Positions 6,752 through 12,979 of a stretch of DNA of 15,495 nucleotides are shown one piece after another (position 1 is the stretch's first letter; each line of letters starts with the position of its first letter). A program made the position numbers and the translations under genes. Under the pieces are notes generated by a model. The model did not search any database, had not been told where the DNA came from, and was given only the letters and a program-made list of their open reading frames with translations. The DNA lies in the NCBI GenBank assembly GCA_021773655.1, contig JAJFJX010000180.1:1-15495 (forward strand), in the 5' to 3' direction. This stretch comes from Panacagrimonas sp. (GTDB lineage Bacteria; Pseudomonadota; Gammaproteobacteria; Nevskiales; Nevskiaceae).

Positions 6752-6896
6752 ATCGCACCAGGGGTGCAACGTGAGGCGCCTTGATTGCCGCGATTGCCGC
6801 GACCGGACGCCCCCGGGGTTTCGGCTCGGCGCGCAAGAGAGCCCGGCCCGCTCAGCCCCACCTGGCGCCTCAGGCCTCCCTTCCCGGAAATAGCCC
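6752..6896 (+). other. Structured 145-base spacer between hisA and hisF
   Basis: This gap holds no gene. It contains three kinds of repeat: a small hairpin GCACC-AGG-GGTGC (6755-6767) right after the hisA stop; a 9-base tandem duplication of GATTGCCGC (6783-6791 and 6792-6800); and a 9-base inverted repeat, TGAGGCGCC at 6772-6780 with GGCGCCTCA at 6864-6872, which could close a large stem around the spacer. Function is unknown; an internal regulatory or processing region is possible. Confidence 0.5.
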
Positions 6897-7691
6897 ATGC
6901 TCGCCAAACGCATCATTCCCTGCCTGGACATCGACCGCGGCCGCGTGGTCAAGGGTGTCAAGTTCGAGGACATCCGCGACGCCGGCGACCCGGTCGAGGT
7001 GGCGCGCAAGTACGACCGTCAGGGCGCCGACGAACTGGTGTTCCTGGACATCACCGCCAGCCACGATGACCGGCCGACCCTGTTCCAGACCGTCGAGGCG
7101 GTGGCCCGCGAGATCTACATCCCGCTGACCGTCGGCGGCGGCGTACGAACCTGCGCCGACGTGCGCGCACTGCTCAAGGCCGGCGCCGACAAGGTGTCGA
7201 TCAACACCGCGGCGGTGCACAACCCAGATTTCGTCGCCGAGGCCGCGAGTCGCTACGGCGTTCAGTGCATCGTGGTGGCCATAGACGCCAAGCGCGTGTC
7301 AAAGAAAAAAGAAGCACCGCGCTGGGAGATCTTCACCCATGGCGGACGCAAACCGACCGGGATCGACGCCATCGACTGGTCGCTGCGCATGGTCCGCCGC
7401 GGCGCCGGCGAGCTGCTGGTCACCAGCATGGACCGCGACGGCACCAAGGAGGGATACGACGTCGAACTGCTGCGCGCGATCTGCGATGCCGTTCCGGTGC
7501 CGGTGATCGCCTCCGGCGGCGTCGGCAATCTCGAACACCTCGCCCAGGGCCTGCAGGACGGCCATGCCGATGCAGTCCTGGCCGCAAGCATCTTCCATCA
7601 CGGAATCCACACCGTCGGCGAGGCCAAGCGTTACCTGAGCGAACACGGCGTGTGTGTGCGCGAGCAGGCCCTGCCTGCGTTTGTTCTCTGA
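6897..7691 (+). CDS. hisF: Imidazole glycerol phosphate synthase, cyclase subunit
   Basis: HisF uses ammonia from HisH to convert PRFAR to imidazole glycerol phosphate and AICAR. The 264-residue TIM barrel begins MLAKRIIPCLDIDRGRVVKG. The catalytic pair is Asp11 and Asp130 (VVAIDAKR). Phosphate-binding segments are TVGGGVR (78-84) and VIASGGVGN (about 200-208), and TSMDRDGTKEGYD precedes the latter. A Lys/Arg-rich insert (KRVSKKKEAPRWE, about 132-144) follows the second catalytic Asp, as in many HisF proteins. A weak GGA lies upstream of the ATG. The stop codon TGA shares its last base with the hisE ATG (TGATG), indicating translational coupling to hisE and leaving no room for hisI. Confidence 0.97.
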   Translation: MLAKRIIPCLDIDRGRVVKGVKFEDIRDAGDPVEVARKYDRQGADELVFLDITASHDDRPTLFQTVEAVAREIYIPLTVGGGVRTCADVRALLKAGADKVSINTAAVHNPDFVAEAASRYGVQCIVVAIDAKRVSKKKEAPRWEIFTHGGRKPTGIDAIDWSLRMVRRGAGELLVTSMDRDGTKEGYDVELLRAICDAVPVPVIASGGVGNLEHLAQGLQDGHADAVLAASIFHHGIHTVGEAKRYLSEHGVCVREQALPAFVL

Positions 7692-8044
7692 TGCCAGGCC
7701 CCATGGCCAGCCCCGCACCAAGCGAACTGGGTCCCGCGCTCGATGCACTTCACGCCACGTTGCTGGCGAGACAGACGGCGGACCCCTCGCAGTCCTACGC
7801 GGCCAGTCTGTACGCCCGTGGCCTGGACACGATTCTCAAGAAGATCGGCGAAGAATCGGCCGAGACCCTGATCGCCGCCAAGAACGGATCGGGTCCGGAA
7901 CTGGTCCATGAGATGGTGGACCTGATTTATCACCTGTTCGTGCTGATGACGCAGCAAGGCATCTCCCCGAACGATCTGGCCGTAGAGATGGAACGCAGAA
8001 CCGGCGTTTCAGGGTTGGCAGAGAAAGCCAGCCGCGGCGAATAG
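7691..8044 (+). CDS. hisE: Phosphoribosyl-ATP pyrophosphatase
   Basis: HisE hydrolyses phosphoribosyl-ATP to phosphoribosyl-AMP. The 117-residue all-helical protein has the MazG-like acidic signature KKIGEESAETLIAAK (50-64) and the second acidic patch ELVHEMVDLIYHL (70-82). It is a stand-alone HisE without a fused HisI domain. The ATG at 7691 overlaps the hisF stop; a second ATG at 7703 (Met5) is possible and would remove only four residues. Usually hisI lies between hisF and hisE in this gene order, but here it is missing. The stop is 46 bases before tatA. Confidence 0.95.
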   Translation: MPGPMASPAPSELGPALDALHATLLARQTADPSQSYAASLYARGLDTILKKIGEESAETLIAAKNGSGPELVHEMVDLIYHLFVLMTQQGISPNDLAVEMERRTGVSGLAEKASRGE

Positions 8045-8090
8045 GCGCACAATTAACGGCCCGTAACGGCGCCGGCAAGGAGAAAGCAAC

Positions 8091-8330
8091 ATGGGTACAT
8101 TCAGCATCTGGCACTGGTTGATCGTGCTGGCCATCGTCATCCTGGTGTTCGGCACCAAGAAGCTGCGCAACCTGGGCGGTGATCTCGGCGGCGCGATCAA
8201 GAACTTCAAGGGTTCGATGGCGGAGGGCGAGAAGCAGGCCGACAAGGAAGCTGCATCCGCCGAACTCACCGCAGAAGAGGAAGACAAGACCGCCTCCCAG
8301 ACCCCCTCGCGTGAATCCCACAAGACCTGA
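8091..8330 (+). CDS. tatA: Twin-arginine translocase subunit TatA
   Basis: TatA oligomerises in the inner membrane to form the export path for folded proteins with twin-arginine signals. The 79-residue protein has a short N-terminal membrane helix (about 5-20, WHWLIVLAIVILVFG), the conserved FGTKKLRNLGGDLGGAIKNF amphipathic region (20-39) and an acidic, disordered tail. A strong AAGGAG (8077-8082) lies eight bases before the ATG. It follows hisE by 46 bases and leads tatB and tatC, a common pairing of his and tat genes. It may be read through from the his cluster. Confidence 0.97.
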   Translation: MGTFSIWHWLIVLAIVILVFGTKKLRNLGGDLGGAIKNFKGSMAEGEKQADKEAASAELTAEEEDKTASQTPSRESHKT

Positions 8331-8341
8331 TCGCCTGCGTC

Positions 8342-8355
8342 GTCGCATGTGCGAC
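8342..8355 (+). other. Inverted repeat between tatA and tatB
   Basis: GTCGCATGTGCGAC is a perfect 14-base palindrome in the 58-base tatA-tatB spacer. It could fold as a five-base stem with an ATGT loop. TatA is needed in excess over TatB and TatC, so a structure here might protect upstream mRNA or reduce read-through, but no T-run follows and this is inference. Confidence 0.4.
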
Positions 8356-8388
8356 CGTTGGATACACACGTCCTGAGGGAGCTGCACC

Positions 8389-8694
8389 GTGTTTGACATC
8401 GGCTTCACCGAGCTGGCCCTGTGTTTCCTGGTGGCCCTGGTCATTCTGGGCCCCGAAAAGCTGCCCCGGATGGCGCGCACCATCGGGCGCTGGATGGGCC
8501 AGGCCCGCGGCTACATGCGCAACCTGTCGACCGAGCTCGAACGCGAAACCCAGGTTAGCGACATCAAACGCCAGCTCGAAGAGGCCCGGAGCGCATTGCG
8601 TGAGGCCGGCGACTCCATCGAACGTGAAGGGCGCAACCTGGCCAAGGACATCTCCAGCAAAGACAACTCCAGCGATATCGGGCGCAAACCGTGA
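8389..8694 (+). CDS. tatB: Twin-arginine translocase subunit TatB
   Basis: TatB joins TatC to form the receptor for twin-arginine signal peptides. The 101-residue protein begins MFDIGFTELALCFLVALVIL, with the membrane helix at about 5-21 and the conserved GPEKLPRMARTIGRWMGQAR hinge and amphipathic helix. A charged, probably coiled-coil region (about 45-90) follows. The start is GTG at 8389, with GAGGGAG in the preceding 15 bases, and it encodes the exact family N-terminus. The length is shorter than the E. coli protein (171 residues), with a reduced C-terminal tail as is common outside enterics. Its stop overlaps the tatC GTG in GTGA. Confidence 0.96.
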   Translation: MFDIGFTELALCFLVALVILGPEKLPRMARTIGRWMGQARGYMRNLSTELERETQVSDIKRQLEEARSALREAGDSIEREGRNLAKDISSKDNSSDIGRKP

Positions 8695-9473
8695 GCGAAC
8701 AGACGCCCGAGAATTCGGCTCCCGAACAGCCGCTGATGGCCCACCTTCTGGAGTTGCGTGACTGCGTCCTGCGCGTCCTCTACGGCATCGGCCTGGCCTT
8801 CATACCGCTTGCCTATTTCGCGAAGGATATCTACGCGCTGACCGCAGAGCCGTTGATGCGGCTGATGCCCGAAGGCACTTCGATGATCGCCACCGAGGTT
8901 GCGTCGCCGTTCTTCGCGCCGCTCAAGCTCGCCGGCGTGTTTGCGGTGGCCCTGTCCATGCCGTGGTCGCTCTACCAGATCTGGGGCTTTGTGGCACCGG
9001 GCCTGTACAAGACCGAGCGGCGCCTGGTGGCACCGATCCTGACCTCCAGCACCCTGCTGTTCTACCTGGGCATGGCGATGGCGTATTTCGTCGTGCTGCC
9101 GACCGTGTTCGCGTTTCTCATCAGCGTTGCGCCCGACGGCGTGGCGGTGATGACCGACATCAACAAGTACCTGAGCTTCGTCCTGTCGATCTTCCTGGCT
9201 TTCGGCCTGGCGTTCGAGACGCCCGTGGCAATCGTCCTGATGATTCGTACCGGCTTCGTCACGCCGACCAAGCTGCGCGAATCGCGCGGCTACGTGTTGG
9301 TGGGCTGTTTCGTGATCGCCGCGGTGCTGACCCCGCCGGACGTGCTTTCCCAGTTCCTGCTGGCGGTTCCCACCTACCTGCTCTACGAGCTGGGCATCCT
9401 GGTCGGACAGTGGCTGACGCCCGAGTCGGCCGAAGTCGAAGACCAGCAGCGCCAGGCCGGCGAGAATTCCTGA
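8691..9473 (+). CDS. tatC: Twin-arginine translocase subunit TatC
   Basis: TatC is the polytopic core of the Tat receptor and recognises the twin-arginine motif. The 260-residue protein has six expected membrane helices. The cytoplasmic N-terminal motif is PLMAHLLELRDCVLR (14-28), and the first cytoplasmic loop has the conserved APGLYKTERR with Glu109. The late TPPDVLSQFLLAVPTYLLYELG region (214-235) is also typical. The GTG start overlaps the tatB stop by four bases, showing tight coupling; a CGC-rich upstream stretch has no independent Shine-Dalgarno sequence. It is the last plus-strand gene of the his-tat run and converges on aroE across a 42-base gap. Confidence 0.97.
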   Translation: MSEQTPENSAPEQPLMAHLLELRDCVLRVLYGIGLAFIPLAYFAKDIYALTAEPLMRLMPEGTSMIATEVASPFFAPLKLAGVFAVALSMPWSLYQIWGFVAPGLYKTERRLVAPILTSSTLLFYLGMAMAYFVVLPTVFAFLISVAPDGVAVMTDINKYLSFVLSIFLAFGLAFETPVAIVLMIRTGFVTPTKLRESRGYVLVGCFVIAAVLTPPDVLSQFLLAVPTYLLYELGILVGQWLTPESAEVEDQQRQAGENS

Positions 9474-9477
9474 GGTT

Positions 9478-9503
9478 CGACTCCGGAGGTCGACTCCGGA
9501 GGT
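9478..9503. repeat. 13-base tandem duplication forming a symmetric hairpin between tatC and aroE
   Basis: CGACTCCGGAGGT occurs twice in tandem (9478-9490, 9491-9503). Each copy contains the self-complementary CTCCGGAG (9481-9488, 9494-9501), so the copies can pair as an eight-base stem with loop GTCGA on either strand. The position between convergent stops suggests a bidirectional terminator. No T-run flanks it, so intrinsic termination would be weak. Confidence 0.55.
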
Positions 9504-9515
9504 CGCAGACAGGCC

Positions 9516-10409
9516 TCAGTCCTGCGGCGGCAACTCCACGTGCGAACGGCGCGGTGCCTGGTGCCCGGGCACCACCTCGTCGGCATCGGTGCCGGTCTGG
9601 ACCTGGCGCCTGAGCGCAGCCACCACCGCCGTGGTCTGCGGCCTCACACCGCGCCACAGCTCGAAGGCCGCCGCTGCCTGTTCCACCAGCATGCCCAGGC
9701 CATCTTCGACTCGGGATGCCGCCTGCAGCGCGGCCCAGGCCGCAAACGGCGCATGCGCCGGTCCGTAGGACAGGTCATAGGCGTCACCGCCGGCGGCCAG
9801 CAGCCCGCCGGGCAGCCGTGGCATGGCCCCGCTATGGCCTGCGGAAGTGGCATTGATGACCAAGTCATAGACCTCCCCCTTGAGCGCAAGGTGGGTCCGC
9901 GGCAGCACCGGCCCGTGTAGCTTGAACGCTTCGGCCAGGGCCTCGGGTTTCCAGGGGTTGCGATTGGACACCGCCAGGCAGGCCGGCCGCAGTGCCAGCA
10001 GCGGCGCCAGGATCCCGCGCACCGCACCTCCGGCGCCCAGCACCAGCACACGCCGGTCCTGGATGCCGATGCCCAGCCGCACCAGGTCGGCCATCAGGCC
10101 CTCGCCGTCGGTGTTGTCTCCGATCCAGCCACCGTCGGCGCGCAGCAGCGTGTTGACCGCCCCGGCCTGCTGAGCGCGCGCCGACACCGACAGGCACAGA
10201 CCAGCCACCGCCTGCTTGTGCGGCAACGTGACATTGAGTCCGCTGAAGCCCTGCTGGTGCAGCCAGGCCAGTCGCGCCTGCAGCTCGGCGCCCGGAACCT
10301 CCAGCGCCTCGTAACTCAGGTCCTGGCCGGTCTGGCGAGCGAAACGGGCGTGAATGGCGGGCGAGCGCGAATGCCCGATCGGCTGGCCGATGACGGCGTA
10401 GCGTTCCAT
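9516..10409 (-). CDS. aroE: Shikimate 5-dehydrogenase
   Basis: AroE reduces 3-dehydroshikimate to shikimate with NADPH in aromatic amino acid synthesis. The product has 297 residues. The shikimate-binding motif GQPIGHSRSPAIH is at 8-20, the catalytic Lys65 is in NVTLPHK, and GDNTDG (97-102) carries the catalytic Asp101. The NADP-binding loop GAGGAVRG (125-132) and an SNRN segment (148-151) follow. The C-terminus runs about 25 residues past the usual end of the family (about 272) as a polar tail, which is odd but follows in frame without interruption. The ATG at 10409 matches the family N-terminus. The hemB stop lies five bases upstream, so the two genes are co-transcribed and probably coupled. 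Confidence 0.95.
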   Translation of the reverse strand: MERYAVIGQPIGHSRSPAIHARFARQTGQDLSYEALEVPGAELQARLAWLHQQGFSGLNVTLPHKQAVAGLCLSVSARAQQAGAVNTLLRADGGWIGDNTDGEGLMADLVRLGIGIQDRRVLVLGAGGAVRGILAPLLALRPACLAVSNRNPWKPEALAEAFKLHGPVLPRTHLALKGEVYDLVINATSAGHSGAMPRLPGGLLAAGGDAYDLSYGPAHAPFAAWAALQAASRVEDGLGMLVEQAAAAFELWRGVRPQTTAVVAALRRQVQTGTDADEVVPGHQAPRRSHVELPPQD

Positions 10410-10414
10410 CCCGT

Positions 10415-11410
10415 TCACTCGCCCAGCCAGATGGCTGCCTGGCGCGCGTAATAGGTCAGGATCAGGTCGGCGCCGGCACGACGAAAGCACAGCAGGGCCT
10501 CCATCAGGGCCGTACGCCGGTCCAGCCAGCCGTTGGCGATGGCCGCCTGCAGCATGGCGTACTCGCCGCTGACCTGATAAGCCGCCACCGGCACGCCGAA
10601 GCGATCCTTGACCCGGCGCACGATGTCCAGATACGGCATCCCCGGCTTGACCATGACGATGTCCGCACCTTCGGCCACGTCCAGCGCGACCTCGCGCAGG
10701 GCCTCGTCCGAATTTGCCGGGTCCATCTGATAGCTGCGCTTGTCGGCCTTGCCGAGGTTGGCGGCAGATCCGACGGCATCGCGAAACGGCCCGTAGAAGC
10801 CGGACGCGTACTTGGCCGCGTAGGACAGGATCAGCGTGTGGTGCTGGCCGTCGCGCTCCAGCACCTGGCGAATCTCGCCGACCCGACCGTCCATCATGTC
10901 GCTGGGCGCGACGATGTCGGCTCCGGCTCGGGCATAGATCAGCGCCTGGCGACGCAATACCTCCACGGTACCCGAGTTGTCGACGTCTCCCTCGGCGTCC
11001 AGCAGGCCGTCGTGCCCGTGGGTGGTGAACGGATCCAGCGCCACATCCACCATCACGCTCAGGCCCGGACATGCCTGCTTGACCGCGCGCAACGCGCGCG
11101 GCACCAGCCCGTCCGGGTTCAGCGCCTCTTCGCCGTCGTCGCGCTTGAGCGTCTGCGGGATCACCGGAAACAGCGCTACACAACCGATGCCGAGCGCCTC
11201 GATCGCCTTGCACTCGGCGACCAGTGCATCCAGCGCCAGGCGCGCCACGCCGGGCATGGACGCCACCTCTCCCACCAGCGAGCCCTCGGCAACGAACAGG
11301 GGCTGGATCAGGTGCTGTGGGGCCAGCGAGGTTTGGCGAACCATGGCTCGCAGTGACGCCGTGCGTCGTGTCCGGCGCATGCGGATTGCGGGAAAACGGG
11401 CTTCGGACAA
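10415..11410 (-). CDS. hemB: Delta-aminolevulinic acid dehydratase (porphobilinogen synthase)
   Basis: HemB condenses two 5-aminolevulinate molecules to porphobilinogen for heme synthesis. The product has 331 residues from a TTG start. Active-site lysines are Lys200 (LSYAAKYASGFYGPF) and Lys255 (MVKPGMPYLD), the latter forming the Schiff base. The metal loop reads DVALDPFTTHGHDG (122-135), with Asp where the zinc enzymes have Cys, so this is the zinc-independent, magnesium-type enzyme as in Pseudomonas. The TTG at 11410 gives MSEARFPAIRMRRTRR, which fits family N-termini. The in-frame ATG at 11380 would cut ten residues. A TATAAT 28 bases upstream of the TTG supports the longer form. It is divergent from the ECF sigma gene and precedes aroE by five bases. 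Confidence 0.95.
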   Translation of the reverse strand: MSEARFPAIRMRRTRRTASLRAMVRQTSLAPQHLIQPLFVAEGSLVGEVASMPGVARLALDALVAECKAIEALGIGCVALFPVIPQTLKRDDGEEALNPDGLVPRALRAVKQACPGLSVMVDVALDPFTTHGHDGLLDAEGDVDNSGTVEVLRRQALIYARAGADIVAPSDMMDGRVGEIRQVLERDGQHHTLILSYAAKYASGFYGPFRDAVGSAANLGKADKRSYQMDPANSDEALREVALDVAEGADIVMVKPGMPYLDIVRRVKDRFGVPVAAYQVSGEYAMLQAAIANGWLDRRTALMEALLCFRRAGADLILTYYARQAAIWLGE

Positions 11411-11438
11411 TTGGGTTCTCGGACGGTCGGCCAAGGTG

Positions 11439-11444
11439 ATTATA
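11439..11444 (-). promoter_or_regulatory. Candidate -10 element of the hemB promoter
   Basis: The minus strand reads a perfect TATAAT here, in otherwise GC-rich DNA, 28 bases upstream of the chosen hemB TTG. Transcription would start near 11432, giving a leader of about 20 bases. No good -35 hexamer sits 16-18 bases further upstream (TCGTGG at 17), so an activator or an extended element may be needed. Confidence 0.42.
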
Positions 11445-11552
11445 GGCACCGCGTCGGCACGCCACGACGCGGGGCCGATTGCCCTCGTCCGGCCGGCGAT
11501 GACGGACGCCCCCGGCAGGTCCACGCGCGCCGATTCTCCCGCCGGACCCGCG

Positions 11553-11569
11553 CGCATGGCTATCATGCG
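11553..11569. promoter_or_regulatory. Inverted repeat overlapping a -10-like TATCAT upstream of the ECF sigma gene
   Basis: CGCATG-GCTAT-CATGCG is a perfect six-base inverted repeat with a five-base spacer. TATCAT (11561-11566, five of six matches to the -10 consensus) lies inside it, 36 bases before the sigma factor ATG. It could be an operator over the promoter. No clear -35 element is seen, and no typical ECF -35 (GGAAC-type) was recognised. Confidence 0.35.
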
Positions 11570-11601
11570 TGCTGGAGGACGAGACCCGAGAACAAAGCCG
11601 A

Positions 11602-12165
11602 ATGGCAGACCCGACCGAACTGACCCGCCTGCTGCACGCCACCGCGGCCGGCGACCGGCGTGCGTTTTCGCAGCTGTATCAGCTGACCAGCCCGCATCTC
11701 TTCGGACTGCTGCTGCGTATGTTGCAGCGTCGGGATTGGGCCGAAGAAGCACTACAGGATTGCTTCTTCAAGATATGGCAGAAGGCCGAAACGTACGCGT
11801 CGGAAAAGGGTGCGCCGCTGACCTGGCTGCTCAGCGTGGCACGCTATCGGGCGCTGGATCTTCTGCGCATGCGACGTCCAGAAGTCGAGATGCCAGACGG
11901 CGACGACGACTTCTCGCTGCCGCCGTTGACCTTGCAGGACGACGCGCAGGATCCGATGGCCCGCGCCGTCGAGGGCCAGGGCATCGCCAGGATGCACGCC
12001 TGTCTGAAAAATCTGCCGGCAGAGCAGCGCGACGCGCTGCTGCTGGCCTACTACGAGGGCTATACGCACCAGGAACTGTCAGTCCGCTTCGGCGCCCCGC
12101 TGGGCACGGTCAAGAGCTGGGTCCGCCGTGGCCTTGCGCGGCTGCGCGACTGCCTGGATCAATGA
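11602..12165 (+). CDS. ECF-type RNA polymerase sigma factor (SigK-like, paired with RskA-type anti-sigma)
   Basis: The product has 187 residues and the two-domain layout of extracytoplasmic function sigma factors. The sigma2 domain spans about 18-92, with the core-binding and -10 recognition segment DWAEEALQDCFFKIWQKA (45-62) and WLLSVARYRALDLLR (75-89). An acidic linker (DGDDDF, 99-104) follows. The sigma4 domain spans about 132-185, with LPAEQRDALLLAYYEGYTHQ and the helix-turn-helix GAPLGTVKSWVRRGLARLR. The ATG at 11602 is chosen because MADPTELTRLLHATAAGDRR matches the family start. An in-frame GTG at 11569 is possible but lies in the inverted repeat upstream. The anti-sigma gene begins one base after the stop, so the pair is co-expressed. 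The activating stress is unknown. Confidence 0.93.
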   Translation: MADPTELTRLLHATAAGDRRAFSQLYQLTSPHLFGLLLRMLQRRDWAEEALQDCFFKIWQKAETYASEKGAPLTWLLSVARYRALDLLRMRRPEVEMPDGDDDFSLPPLTLQDDAQDPMARAVEGQGIARMHACLKNLPAEQRDALLLAYYEGYTHQELSVRFGAPLGTVKSWVRRGLARLRDCLDQ

Positions 12166-12166
12166 G

Positions 12167-12943
12167 ATGAAGTACCAATCCTCCAAGTTGCGCCAGATGC
12201 TGGCGGCCGAGTACGTCACCGGAACCCTCACCGGCGCCGCTCGCCGACGCTTTCGCAGGCTGCTGGCGGCCGACCCGCTGCTGCGCGACGAGGTGCGCTA
12301 CTGGGAATCGCGATTCGATGAACTCGGCCTGATCGAACCCCTCCCTCCGCGTGAACAGGTCTGGGCCGAGATCGATCACCGAATCCGTGCCGCCGAAGGC
12401 AAGGTGGTGCCGCTGAGCGAACGTCGTGGCCAGGCGGGGCTGACGTTCTTGCGCCTGTGGGCCGGTGTGGCCACCGCCGCCAGCCTGGTCATGGCGGTGC
12501 TGCTGCTGCGCCAGTTGGGCACCGAACCGCCCGTGCCGGCGCCCGAGATCGTCAAGGTCAAGGAGATCGTCGAGGTCAAGAAGATTGTCGAGGTCAAGGT
12601 GCCGGTCCAGGCCTACGTGGCGGCCCTGCGCCTGCCGGATGAGGAAGTCCAGTGGACCGTCAGCGTGCTGCCCGACACCCGCACCGTGAGGGTGCTGGTC
12701 AACGGTCCGGCCAAGCTGACCGCAGCGCAGGACTACGAGCTGTGGTGGATCGGAGACGAGGGCGCGACCTCGCTGGGCCTGCTGCCACGTCAGGGCTCCT
12801 TGAACGTTGCGTTGCCGCAGCAGGTGCGGGTCCAACCGAGTGCCAAGGTGGCGGTGAGCCTGGAGCCGGCAGGCGGCTCGCGGGCGGCCGCAGGGCCCAG
12901 CGGCCCGGTGCTGCTGGCCACACCGCTGATGCCCTCGGTCTGA
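12167..12943 (+). CDS. RskA-type membrane anti-sigma factor
   Basis: The product has 258 residues. The N-terminal cytoplasmic region (about 10-60) has the anti-sigma pattern AAEYVTGTLTGAARRRFRRL followed by YWESRFDELG, without a zinc-binding His/Cys set. One membrane helix lies at about 92-114 (FLRLWAGVATAASLVMAVLLL). The periplasmic part begins with a charged valine-rich repeat (127-144: EIVKVK, EIVEVK, KIVEVK) and then the RskA C-terminal domain (about 149-255), with YELWWIGDEG, SLGLLP and VSLEPAGGS. It should hold the upstream sigma factor at the membrane until a signal, probably regulated proteolysis, releases it. The start at 12167 follows the sigma stop with a one-base gap. The upstream GTG-led reading would overlap the sigma gene. 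The family is sure; the signal is unknown. Confidence 0.92.
   Translation: MKYQSSKLRQMLAAEYVTGTLTGAARRRFRRLLAADPLLRDEVRYWESRFDELGLIEPLPPREQVWAEIDHRIRAAEGKVVPLSERRGQAGLTFLRLWAGVATAASLVMAVLLLRQLGTEPPVPAPEIVKVKEIVEVKKIVEVKVPVQAYVAALRLPDEEVQWTVSVLPDTRTVRVLVNGPAKLTAAQDYELWWIGDEGATSLGLLPRQGSLNVALPQQVRVQPSAKVAVSLEPAGGSRAAAGPSGPVLLATPLMPSV
12545..12598 (+). repeat. Three tandem 18-base units inside the anti-sigma gene
   Basis: Three in-frame units of 18 bases (12545-12562, 12563-12580, 12581-12598) encode EIVKVK, EIVEVK and KIVEVK. Units one and two differ at a single base; units two and three differ at two. The near identity, including at third codon positions, points to recent slippage or duplication. 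The encoded segment links the membrane helix to the periplasmic domain. Confidence 0.85.
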
Positions 12944-12957
12944 GCGGCATTGGCACC

Positions 12958-12976
12958 GTGGCGGGGGTCCTGCCAC
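12958..12976. terminator. Hairpin between convergent anti-sigma and gpsA genes
   Basis: GTGGCGGG-GGT-CCTGCCAC forms an eight-base stem (one G-T pair on the plus strand) with a three-base loop. It starts 15 bases after the anti-sigma stop and ends just before the gpsA stop. The sequence after it (CGATTATT) has only a weak T-rich stretch. It is a plausible terminator for the sigma/anti-sigma transcript. Confidence 0.5.
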
Positions 12977-12979
12977 CGA

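Noticed and set aside
10410..11642. N-terminal extension of the aroE frame across hemB
   Set aside because: It is a shifted reading of hemB. AroE begins at 10409 with its conserved motif, and the extension has no homology that I recognise.
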